From Thiocapsa marina 5811 (GTDB lineage: Bacteria; Pseudomonadota; Gammaproteobacteria; Chromatiales; Chromatiaceae): 64,000 bases of DNA. This document shows positions 19,994 through 27,972 of the stretch, piece by piece (position 1 is the first letter of the stretch; every line of letters starts with the position of its first letter). Both the position numbers and the translations under genes were made by a program. The notes under the pieces were generated by a model. That model was given only the letters and a program-made list of their open reading frames with translations, did not search any database and was not told the DNA's origin. The DNA lies in the NCBI RefSeq assembly GCF_000223985.1, contig NZ_AFWV01000014.1:1-64000 (forward strand). Direction: 5' to 3'.

Positions 19994-21844
19994 ATGACCA
20001 CGACGCCGACGTCTCGCCAACTGGAAAGGCCGATCGCCCAGCTCGCCACCCTCCGCGAGGGTGCCGTCGAATTCGAGCGAGCGTACGCCGCCGAGATCGC
20101 GAAGATCGAGCCCAGCCATCGCGACAGTGCACGCAACTTCCTTCACTATCTGAGTATTCGTCAACACGACATCCGAAGTCTGCAGCAGGACCTCGGCGCC
20201 TTGGGGCTCTCGTCGCTCGGCATACTCGAGCCCCATGCCCTGGCGAGCCTCAACTCGGTCATGGCCATCCTGGAGCAGCTCAGCGGCAAAGATCTCGGTC
20301 CGGCGCCGGAACCGCCGGTGGACTTCCGTACCGGACCCCTGTTGCTTCGGGATCACACGCGAGCGCTCCTAGGTCCCGAGCCCCGCGACCGATTCGTTCG
20401 CATCATGGTGACCATGCCCAGCGAAGCCGCCTCGGATGCGCAACTGGTGCAGGATCTCCTCATCGCCGGGATGGATGTCATGCGCATCAACTGCGCCCAC
20501 GACGGTCCGGATGCCTGGTTCGCGATGGTGGAAAACCTGCGCCGTGCGGAGCGGATCGTCGGGCGCAACTGCCGCGTGCAGGCCGACCTGGCGGGTCCCA
20601 AGCTCCGCACGGGTGCTATTCGGGCGAGCGGGCGGGTGAAGCGATTGGCGCCCGATCGGGATGTCTTCGGTCGCATCACTAGGCCGGCTCGTATTTGGCT
20701 GACCACGGCGGCCGCGGCCGAGCCGACCCCCGGCGATGTTCGCTACACCCTCCGGATCCAGTGCGGTCTGCTCGCAAGGCTCGATGTCGGCGATCGCGTT
20801 GGTCTGACCGACACGCGCGGTCAACACCATGAGCTGAAGATCGTCGAGGCGGTCGGGCAATCATTCATCGCCGAAAGCGAGCGGACCGCCTACATTCAGG
20901 ACGAGACCCCGGTGACGGGCCTACGCGGGAGCAAGTCGATCGGGGAAGGGCGCATCGTCGAGATCCCCGAGGTAATCAACCCCATCTGCCTGCTGCCCGG
21001 AGACACCCTGATTTTGACCCGTGACGACCAACCCGGTACGAACGCCGAGCGGGACGCCTCCGGTCGCATCGTCGCGCCGGCTCAGATCCACTGTACCCTC
21101 GATGCGGCGTTCGAACAGGTTGCGCATGGGCACCGTGTCTGGTTCGACGACGGCAAGATCGGCGGGCTCGTCCAGGAGAACGACGGCCAGCGCATCCGGG
21201 TCAAGATCACCCATACCGGGCCGCAAGGCGCCAAGCTGCGCGCCGAGAAGGGCATCAACTTCCCCGACACCGCGCTCGAGATGTCCGCGCTGACCGAGAA
21301 AGACCTCGACGACCTGCCGGCAGTCGTCAAGTTTGCCGACATGGTCGCCCTCTCCTTTGTCCGTGGACCGGATGATGTCGAGCGTCTGCACGACGCGCTC
21401 TACCGACTCGGCGCCAACCGTCTCGGTGTCGTGCTCAAGATCGAGAACCGTCAGGCCTTCGAGAACCTCCCGCGGATCCTGCTCGCAAGCCTCAACTCGC
21501 CCCCCGTCGGGATCATGATCGCGCGGGGTGATCTGGCTGTCGAAGTGGGCTTCGAGCGCCTCTCCGAGGTCCAGCAGGAAATCCTTTGGCTCTGCGAGGC
21601 GGCGCATATCCCGGTGATCTGGGCCACCCAGATCCTCGAGGGCATGGCCAAGAAGGGGGCACCGTCGCGCGCGGAGGTCTCGGACGCCGCCATGAGTATC
21701 CAGGCCGAATGCGCGATGCTGAACAAGGGGCCGAACATCGTCGAGACCGTCCGTTTCCTCGACGGGATCATCGGACGCATGGACGAGCATTACGTCAAAC
21801 GGCGGGCAACGCTGCGTAAGCTGTCGGTGGCGCAGCTCAAATAG
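19994..21844 (+). CDS. divergent pyruvate kinase-like protein
   Basis: The 616-residue protein has an N-terminal extension of about 130 residues, partly helical, before a pyruvate-kinase barrel. Barrel motifs are recognisable but altered: MVTMPSEA for the TIGPAS opening, GMDVMRINCAHD for GMNVARLNFSHG, ADLAGPKLRTG for DLKGPEIRTG, and MIARGDLAVEV and WATQILEGM..PSRAEVSDAA near the end. The usual C-terminal allosteric domain is absent. It may phosphorylate ADP from PEP or act on another substrate. The start at MTTTPTSRQ is a choice; an in-frame ATG lies 58 codons upstream. Confidence 0.7.
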   Translation: MTTTPTSRQLERPIAQLATLREGAVEFERAYAAEIAKIEPSHRDSARNFLHYLSIRQHDIRSLQQDLGALGLSSLGILEPHALASLNSVMAILEQLSGKDLGPAPEPPVDFRTGPLLLRDHTRALLGPEPRDRFVRIMVTMPSEAASDAQLVQDLLIAGMDVMRINCAHDGPDAWFAMVENLRRAERIVGRNCRVQADLAGPKLRTGAIRASGRVKRLAPDRDVFGRITRPARIWLTTAAAAEPTPGDVRYTLRIQCGLLARLDVGDRVGLTDTRGQHHELKIVEAVGQSFIAESERTAYIQDETPVTGLRGSKSIGEGRIVEIPEVINPICLLPGDTLILTRDDQPGTNAERDASGRIVAPAQIHCTLDAAFEQVAHGHRVWFDDGKIGGLVQENDGQRIRVKITHTGPQGAKLRAEKGINFPDTALEMSALTEKDLDDLPAVVKFADMVALSFVRGPDDVERLHDALYRLGANRLGVVLKIENRQAFENLPRILLASLNSPPVGIMIARGDLAVEVGFERLSEVQQEILWLCEAAHIPVIWATQILEGMAKKGAPSRAEVSDAAMSIQAECAMLNKGPNIVETVRFLDGIIGRMDEHYVKRRATLRKLSVAQLK

Positions 21845-22009
21845 TCCTAGACAGTGCGGAGTATCGCTGCATAAGTTCGACGCCAATCGCGACTTCAGCA
21901 CGGCCCAGGATCTGCCCGGAGGCTCCTGCGCCTGGGATGGTCGCGCCATCGGCGCCGGTCGGCTGACCCACGTCCGCCGCAGTGGCTCATGCCCGATTGC
22001 TCAAGCTAG

Positions 22010-23911
22010 TGCCTGAACAGAAACCACGTTTTCTATTTCCGAACAGTGGGTTATAATATGTCCCCATGATCGAAGATCATGCCGATTTTCGATCGAGAGG
22101 GGCAGAGAAAACGCTAACCTATTGATTTCCTGATGACTCGAAGGCGATTTCGGCCGATTTTCGCCGGGGCATGCCATGAGTCTTCATGAACGTCGTGATT
22201 CGAGCCACTATGCGCAACGTGATCGATCCGCAATTGAAACTCGGCGAAGAGGATATCGCCGCCATCGCTCTGGATCCGCGCTCGCGCGACGATATCCCGC
22301 AGCTCTTGCGTGGACTGCAGCACATCTACACCACCCCGCCACGGTGCGTGAGCCGGTGTTCGCGATCCTCGCCGAGCTGCGCCCGCCGGGCGAGCGGCGA
22401 GGACGGCAAGGCGAGCCCCGAGACCGGCCGGCCCGGTCTGTCGCAGTGGGCGATCCTGGTGCTCGGCGTGCTGCGCTTGGGACTGAACGCCGATTACGAC
22501 CGCATTCTCGAGCTGGCCAATCAGCACACCACTCTGCGCAAGATGCTCGGCCATGCCGACTGGGCCGACGACACGACCTACAATCTGCAGACGCTCAAGG
22601 ACAACCTGAGCCTGTTCACGCCCGAGCTGCTCGAGCGCATCAACCAAGCGCTGGTGGGTGCCGGCCATGCCTTGGTAAAAAAAAGTCCGGACGATTCCCT
22701 CGCGGTGCGCTGTGACTCCTTCGTGGTCGAGACCCACGTGCATTATCCGACCGACATCAACCTGCTCTTCGATGCGGTGCGCAAGGCCATCGAGACCAGC
22801 GCCGGATTGTGCGAGGACGCCGGCCTGAGCGATTGGCGGCAAAGCGCCTACAACGTGCGCTGCCTGAAGAAAGCCTATCGGCGGGCGCAAACCCTCAAGC
22901 ACTCCACGGCGCAGGATCCGGAGAAACGGGCCGCACGGCGTATCGAGATCGAAGCGGCCCATGCCGCCTACCTGGACCTGCCGGGGGCGTTTCTGATGCG
23001 GGCGCGCGAGACGCGCATCCGCCTGCACCTGATCGCCGCGTTGCCGGACGTCCAGCTCGCGCCGCTCGATGCCTTCATCGCCCACGGCGAGCGGCAGATC
23101 GACCAGATCCGCCGCCGCGTGCTGTGCGGTCAGACCATCCCGCATGCCGAGAAGGTCTTCTCGATCTTCCAACCCCATACCGAGTGGATCAGCAAAGGCA
23201 AGGCCGGCGTGCCGGTGGAGCTGGGTCTGCGCGTGGCGATCGGCGAAGATCAGCACGGCTTCATCCTGCACCATCGGGTCATGGAGCGCATCACCGACGA
23301 TCAGGTCGCCGTTCCCTTGGTGGAAGAGATCGTGGCGCGCTTCCCGGCGGTCGGGAGCGTCAGCATGGACAAGGGCTTTCACAGCCCCGCCAACCAACGC
23401 GCCCTGGCCGAGGTGATCGACTTTCCGGTGCTGCCGAAGAAGGGCAAGTGCTCGGCCGCGGAGCGCGAACGCGAAGGCGATCCGCGCTTCATCCAGCTGC
23501 GCCGCAAACACTCCGCCGTGGAGTCCGCCATCAACGCGCTGGAGGTCCACGGGCTCGACCGCTGTCGCGATCACGGGATCGACGGCTTCAAGCGCTATGT
23601 CGCCTTGGCGGTGGTGGCGCGCAACCTCCAGCGCATCGGTACGCTGCTGCTGGCGCAGGAGGCCGAGGAGGCGCGGCGCGAGCGGGAACGACAGCGCCGC
23701 CGACGCGCTGCTTGACCCTTTCGATCGGATCCGGTGCCGACCCCCACGGGAGTGGTGCGCCTGCGGAATGCCGGTGATGCGAGTCATTCGCATTAATCCG
23801 GTTTAATTCCACGAATCCGCATCGAATGCGGCTCGATTGAATACGCTGGCCCCGGCCCGCCATTCAGGGCGAGGTGCCGGGGCGGGAAAAAACGGGGTTT
23901 TCGGTCGAGCA
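22010..23911 (+). mobile_element. complete insertion sequence, ISNCY-like, 8-bp target duplication
   Basis: A 1902-bp element with imperfect inverted ends: left TGCCTGAACAGAAACC, right (reverse complement) TGCTCGACCGAAAACC, about 18 of the first 25 positions matching. Direct repeats of CAAGCTAG flank it exactly (22002-22009 and 23912-23919). It carries one transposase gene and a TATAAT box at 22052-22057 near the left end. It sits between the pyruvate kinase-like and HAD genes and disrupts no visible gene. Confidence 0.85.
22210..23715 (+). CDS. ISNCY-family transposase, locally frame-shifted
   Basis: A 501-residue transposase that opens with MRNVIDPQLKLGEEDIAAI and continues SRDDIPQLLRGLQHIYTTP. 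Between about 22339 and 22420 the reading frame gives unrelated sequence, while the +1 frame reads TVREPVFAILAELRPP, the expected continuation. The original frame resumes at GRPGLSQWAILVLGVLRLGL. A one-base loss and a later compensating change are therefore likely. The rest, including SVSMDKGFHSPANQ and RRKHSAVESAINALE, looks intact. The start at MRNVIDP fits the family; an ATG 8 codons earlier is possible. Confidence 0.8.
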   Translation: MRNVIDPQLKLGEEDIAAIALDPRSRDDIPQLLRGLQHIYTTPPRCVSRCSRSSPSCARRASGEDGKASPETGRPGLSQWAILVLGVLRLGLNADYDRILELANQHTTLRKMLGHADWADDTTYNLQTLKDNLSLFTPELLERINQALVGAGHALVKKSPDDSLAVRCDSFVVETHVHYPTDINLLFDAVRKAIETSAGLCEDAGLSDWRQSAYNVRCLKKAYRRAQTLKHSTAQDPEKRAARRIEIEAAHAAYLDLPGAFLMRARETRIRLHLIAALPDVQLAPLDAFIAHGERQIDQIRRRVLCGQTIPHAEKVFSIFQPHTEWISKGKAGVPVELGLRVAIGEDQHGFILHHRVMERITDDQVAVPLVEEIVARFPAVGSVSMDKGFHSPANQRALAEVIDFPVLPKKGKCSAAEREREGDPRFIQLRRKHSAVESAINALEVHGLDRCRDHGIDGFKRYVALAVVARNLQRIGTLLLAQEAEEARRERERQRRRRAA

Positions 23912-24019
23912 CAAGCTAGATTGGAGTAGTATCGACCAGCGGCCGCTCGCGCGGCCTTTTGTTTACGCCCTGAACGAGCTTCGACCCGTCCAGGGCCTAC
24001 TCGGAATCCGAGGTCATCC

Positions 24020-24784
24020 ATGACGGGAATGCCTGCCCGACTCATCCGCGATACGCGGCTCTTGTTGTTGGATTTCGACGGCGTGATCACGACCGAAGCG
24101 GAAGATGTGGCGCTGAAGGCGCAGACCCTGGCAGTCTTCGCAGCGATCAGCACGCACTTCGGGGAGCGCGCCCTGAAGATGATGCGACTCGCAGGCCGCG
24201 CCATCTACGATGCGGGCGGAAGTCTTCAGCTCGGACCACTCTTGTACCATACCGCCAAATTGCTCAAGCCCGCGGAGGATCCGATCGAGCCGACGCTCGC
24301 GAGGCTCATCGACGCCTGCACCGGAAACCTCGACTATCGCGGCATCAGTCGAGCCGGAGACCGGATCCGCGAGGGACTGGATCTGCTCGGGGATCACGAC
24401 ATCCAGGTCGCCATCTTGACCAACGGGGTCCGCGAGAACGTCTTCCGGGTTCTCGAGGTCAAGGGGCTTACGGAGATGTTTCCGCCCGAGCACATCTTCG
24501 ATGCGATCTCGACGCTCGACAAAAAGAACAAGCTGCATCCCAAGCCGGATCCGCAAGGCTATCGCTTCGTTCTCAAGGAGCTGGATGTCGAGCCCCGGTC
24601 CTGTATCGTTGTCGACAATAGCCGTAAGAACGTCCGAGCGGCGAAACGCGAGGTCGGATGCGGCGCAGCGGTCTACGTCGGCAATAGCCTCAAACGCAAG
24701 GACCGAGGGGTGATCGACTACCTGGCGCCATCGTTCGAACGGCTGATGGGGGAGATTGCCGACGTGCTGCGGGGAGAGGTTTAA
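24020..24784 (+). CDS. HAD-superfamily hydrolase, probable phosphatase
   Basis: The 254 residues carry the HAD motif I LLLDFDGVIT with the two catalytic aspartates, motif II ILTNG, a lysine in PKPDPQGYRF, and motif III CIVVDNSRKNVRAAK. The pattern resembles the pyrimidine 5'-nucleotidase or phosphoglycolate-phosphatase-like group. The substrate cannot be told from sequence. It stands alone downstream of the insertion sequence. Confidence 0.8.
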   Translation: MTGMPARLIRDTRLLLLDFDGVITTEAEDVALKAQTLAVFAAISTHFGERALKMMRLAGRAIYDAGGSLQLGPLLYHTAKLLKPAEDPIEPTLARLIDACTGNLDYRGISRAGDRIREGLDLLGDHDIQVAILTNGVRENVFRVLEVKGLTEMFPPEHIFDAISTLDKKNKLHPKPDPQGYRFVLKELDVEPRSCIVVDNSRKNVRAAKREVGCGAAVYVGNSLKRKDRGVIDYLAPSFERLMGEIADVLRGEV

Positions 24785-24785
24785 G

Positions 24786-24958
24786 GTGATTTCCGAAAAT
24801 CAGTATCCCGACTGTGCATGCCCGCACAACCTGAAGGTGCCTGAGATGTACCTGAATGCGCATCGACACGTCGATCGTTCCGTGCACATCCGATTGTCCG
24901 AAAGCAACGTCGCGAAGCGGCGTGCCCCGGGATAGACGACTTGCAGTCGTCCTCTTCC
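24786..24958 (+). repeat. left arm of a long inverted repeat with inner hairpin
   Basis: This arm runs from TGATTTCCG to CGTCCTCTTCC and is matched in inverted orientation at 25115-25233. The most conserved block, CCCCGGGATAGACGACTT.., contains a small perfect hairpin GACGACT-TGC-AGTCGTC at 24935-24951. Outer blocks such as TGCACATC and GTCGCGAAGCGGCG also match with gaps. Confidence 0.75.
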
Positions 24959-25114
24959 ACGGGCGTTGCTCGCACGACCGTTAGGTGAGGCAACGCCTGG
25001 AAGGAGCGGACGATCACGAACGTATCAGCACGGCGGAAACCGGTGCCGAAGCGCGTTCAGCGCGGTTCCCGAGTGCGTCGCGTTGACCGCGACCTCGCGG
25101 GCCGTCGGGCCTGC

Positions 25115-25233
25115 CGAAGAGGACGACTGCAAGTCGTCTATCCCGGGGGATGTCGCCGCTTCGCGACCACCGTCGGCATCACTTCCGGCGAATCCGATGT
25201 GCAGTTGGGATGTTGGTTCCCGGAAATCGCCTA
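25115..25233 (-). repeat. right arm of the long inverted repeat
   Basis: Inverted copy of the 24786-24958 element. The block AAGAGGACGACTGCAAGTCG continues into TCTATCCCGGGG and includes the hairpin at 25122-25138; the outer end reads GGAAATCGCCTAA. The two copies point toward each other across about 155 bp with no gene. Confidence 0.75.
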
Positions 25234-25240
25234 AGGGTTT

Positions 25241-25295
25241 AGCCTCCAGCCTCCAGCCTCCAGCCTCCAGCCTCCAGCCTCCAGCCTCCAGCCTC
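25241..25295. repeat. heptanucleotide tandem repeat (AGCCTCC)n
   Basis: Seven perfect copies of AGCCTCC plus a six-base partial copy, just outside the right arm of the long inverted repeat. Likely variable in copy number. Confidence 0.9.
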
Positions 25296-25361
25296 GCTGA
25301 TTCGACCGAGTCGGCTATGGTTCCCGCTCGGCCGGATGTTGATGCTGGGTTGCCTCCATTT

Positions 25362-25727
25362 TCAGGAGCCCGGATCGCCGTAGAAGACGTAGTTGGTCGA
25401 ATAGTCGCTGATCTCGAAATAGACCGATTTCTCGCCGCCGTCCTGGACGCCGTTCTGATTCAGATCCAACACCCCGTAGCCGAAACGATAGGGGCGTGCT
25501 CCTGCCCCCTGGGTCGCGCTGGCCGTCGTGAGCTTGTCGATCTTGATAAAGCGCCGGACCAGCTTGTCCCCTGCATAGACTTCAAGGACCCCGTTCGCCC
25601 CGGTCCAATTCTGAAGGGTCCGACCGAACTTATTTTGCGTCTCTTGCGTACAACCGACGACCAGCAGACCGGCCGCCACACCGAGCGCAACCCCTCGAAG
25701 TGCCGTCGATTTCACCATTTCAGCCAT
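25362..25727 (-). CDS. small putative lipoprotein
   Basis: A 121-residue protein with a lipoprotein signal ending LLVVGC, acylated cysteine at residue 26. The mature part has NKFGRTLQNWTGANGVLEVY and ends with acidic, aromatic sequence FEISDYSTNYVFYGDPGS. I do not recognise the family. It starts 12 bp after the stop of the third pstS-like gene, so the two are probably co-transcribed. An ATG three codons in is an equally good start. Confidence 0.7.
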   Translation of the reverse strand: MAEMVKSTALRGVALGVAAGLLVVGCTQETQNKFGRTLQNWTGANGVLEVYAGDKLVRRFIKIDKLTTASATQGAGARPYRFGYGVLDLNQNGVQDGGEKSVYFEISDYSTNYVFYGDPGS

Positions 25728-25739
25728 CCTCGTTCCATC

Positions 25740-26786
25740 CTATTTCCTCGAATCGAGCTCCTCGAGAATCAAGGAAACCGCCTTTTCACTTAAGGGGATA
25801 TAACCCAGCTTGGAGGCATCCGCCTGACCGTCGACGAGCGCGTAGCGCACCACGTCGCGCATCGCCTGCGACTTGGCATCATCCCCGCCGGAGCGCATCA
25901 CCAACCAAGACAACGACAAGATAGGATAAGCCCCCGCACCTTCCGGGTCGGTGAGCTGCGAGGGATCAAGCTTCGCCCGAAAGGCCTCGATCGCCGCCCG
26001 GAACGACTCACTCCCGGCCGAGACAAAATCACCCTCGCGGTTCTCGACCGAAGCCATTTGCATGTTGGGTAGGTGAGCATAGGAATACTGAACATAGCCG
26101 ATGGCACCGACCGTCGCCTGAACGAAGGCCGCCACGCCCCCGTTGCCGTTTCCGCGGATCAGGCCGCCTCGCGCCCGCAGCAATGCCGGCCAGTCCGGAG
26201 ACATGCTCACGCCCACCTCATTCGCGAACGCCTCGCTGATCGCGCTCAGATGCCGTGTCATGACCAAGGAGGTCCCGCTTGCGTCGACCCGCGTGACCAC
26301 CACGATCGGCAAGTCCGGGATCTCGACGCCCGGGTTGGCCGCAAGAATCAACGGATCGTTCCAGCGTGCGACCGAGCCGAGGAAGATGCCGGCGAGGGCT
26401 TCACGCGAGAGCCGCAGCGCGTCGATCCCCGGAAGATTGTAGGTCAAGACGACCGCCCCCGCCGTCAACGGGAGTTGCAGGATGTTGTCCCCTGCCCTCT
26501 GCGCCAGCTCATCGGTCAAGGGCTGATCCGATCCTGCGAAATCGAGCCGACCTTCGATGAAGCTGTTGACGCCGGGTCCGGAGCCGATCGGCTGATAGTC
26601 GACCTGAATGTTCGGATGCGCGAGGAAATAGTCCCGGAACCAGCGCTGATAGAGCGGAGCCGGAAAACTCGCCCCCGCGCCGTTGATCTTGATCGGGTCC
26701 GCAGCAATGGATGGCTGCCAGAAGGTTGTGGAGACCAGCGCGCCGAAGGCGAGCGCCAGTACACGCAGGGCAGGAGACAACGGCAT
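25740..26786 (-). CDS. PstS-like substrate-binding protein (third paralogue)
   Basis: A 348-residue periplasmic protein with signal peptide MPLSPALRVLALAFGALVST, then PstS motifs INGAGASFPAPLYQRWF, GSGPGVNSF, DFAGSDQPLTDEL and RVDASGTSLVMT. It is more divergent than the two copies in the pst operon and has no permease or ATPase beside it. No Pho box was seen upstream. It may work with the pstCAB products 9 kb away, or bind another oxyanion. Confidence 0.85.
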   Translation of the reverse strand: MPLSPALRVLALAFGALVSTTFWQPSIAADPIKINGAGASFPAPLYQRWFRDYFLAHPNIQVDYQPIGSGPGVNSFIEGRLDFAGSDQPLTDELAQRAGDNILQLPLTAGAVVLTYNLPGIDALRLSREALAGIFLGSVARWNDPLILAANPGVEIPDLPIVVVTRVDASGTSLVMTRHLSAISEAFANEVGVSMSPDWPALLRARGGLIRGNGNGGVAAFVQATVGAIGYVQYSYAHLPNMQMASVENREGDFVSAGSESFRAAIEAFRAKLDPSQLTDPEGAGAYPILSLSWLVMRSGGDDAKSQAMRDVVRYALVDGQADASKLGYIPLSEKAVSLILEELDSRK

Positions 26787-26889
26787 CTAGAGTTCCTCTC
26801 GGTCGTCGATCTGGTCAGGGTTCGATCTGGTGGGCCCTTCGGTCGGTCTCCGTTCCGAACGGGGTGTTCGGGAGCACGCGCAAGCATCC

Positions 26890-27150
26890 TTAGGCTTTCT
26901 TGCGCTCGCCTCGGTTGGCCTCGAGGATCCGCGCATAGCGCTCGGGATCCTGCTTGAGCATCAGGACGTAGTCGTCGACGAGTCCTTGCCACCCGAACCC
27001 GCCATGCGCCTTAAGCTTGAGAAGGCCGATCATCAGCAGCTTGGATGCGGCGCGCAGCTCGCGATCCGAGCCGTCCTCGTACCAGTCGACGAGCTCCTCA
27101 TAGAGCGTTTCGACCTTCTCGAGGGGCGTTTTACGATCCGAATCCGCCAT
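26890..27150 (-). CDS. small conserved-looking protein, unknown function
   Basis: An 86-residue, charged, mostly helical protein: MADSDRKTPLEKVETLYEEL at the start, then LRAASKLLMIGLLKLKAHGG and a KKA end. No signal peptide or known motif. The start was placed at MADSD because the frame upstream lacks protein-like sequence. It lies 103 bp upstream of the third pstS-like gene on the same strand. Confidence 0.6.
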   Translation of the reverse strand: MADSDRKTPLEKVETLYEELVDWYEDGSDRELRAASKLLMIGLLKLKAHGGFGWQGLVDDYVLMLKQDPERYARILEANRGERKKA

Positions 27151-27591
27151 GTGAAGCACCAGGTCGTCGCGTTCGGGGGAACCAAAGGAAAGCCGAGTCC
27201 GTCCTCCGAACCGTGCGCTCGAACCATGCTCGACCGACTCGCCCATGAGGTCATACGATAGCCGTTGAACGTGTTCAACAGATGACAAGAAGACTCCACG
27301 CAACGCAGCAGCTTGCCTGCTCGGTTTGCCACGATCCCCTCTTCTCCCGGCCCGCAGCCATGCCGGCCGGGAGATAGCCGGTCAATCTACGGCAAGGGCA
27401 CAAACGACCGGGACGACGATCGCGAGCCCCTGCTGGAGCAACTCCTCGTCCCGAATCACTACTCCATGCTCGATCTCCGGAGCAGTTCAGGGTGATTGAC
27501 CCGAGGGGTCGATCGTCGACCAGGGACGATACCGAGCAAGTTTGACGATGCGATGACCGCAACCCGTCCGCGGGGAATCCCATGCGCGTGC
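27151..27591. other. intergenic region with one hairpin, no gene seen
   Basis: No frame gives recognisable protein. A stem CTCCCGGCC..GGCCGGGAG near 27345-27374 could end the minus-strand transmembrane gene that stops at 27592, but it lacks a T-tract. Confidence 0.4.
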
Positions 27592-27957
27592 TCAACTCGC
27601 GCTGATGACAAACACGCCTGCGCAGATCAACACCACGCCCAGGGTGCGCAGCGGGGTCACCTGCTCCCCGATCAAGAATCCAACCAGCAACGCCAACGCG
27701 AATCCAAGGCCTTCCAACGGGTAGGCCTTGCTGACGTCCCAACGCGCCAGCACCCACAGCCAGACGACGGCGCCGAGGGTGTAGAGCGCAAAGCCGCCGA
27801 TGATGGCGGGATTGAGCATGACGGTTCCTGCCACGTGCAGCGCAGCGGGCTTCGCCAAGGCCGCTTTGACCGCGACGCTCGACATGCCCGCCTTGATCAG
27901 AAACTGCGCGGTGACAGACAGCAGAACGCAGCCAATCGCAGCGAATGTCGTGTTCAT
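27592..27957 (-). CDS. EamA/SMR-like small membrane transporter
   Basis: A 121-residue protein with four hydrophobic segments (about 3-25, 45-65, 68-90, 98-119), the architecture of ArnE/ArnF and small multidrug-resistance proteins. LEGLGFALALLVGFLIGEQV and LRTLGVVLICAGVFVIS resemble the EamA repeat. It ends 15 bp before the glycosyltransferase gene upstream on the same strand, suggesting a role in moving a lipid-linked or glycosylated product; that is inference. Confidence 0.75.
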   Translation of the reverse strand: MNTTFAAIGCVLLSVTAQFLIKAGMSSVAVKAALAKPAALHVAGTVMLNPAIIGGFALYTLGAVVWLWVLARWDVSKAYPLEGLGFALALLVGFLIGEQVTPLRTLGVVLICAGVFVISAS

Positions 27958-27972
27958 CGGCTCATCCGCTCG

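Noticed and set aside
22114-23793. 559-codon minus-strand frame across the insertion sequence
   Set aside because: Antisense of the transposase; the plus strand has family motifs.
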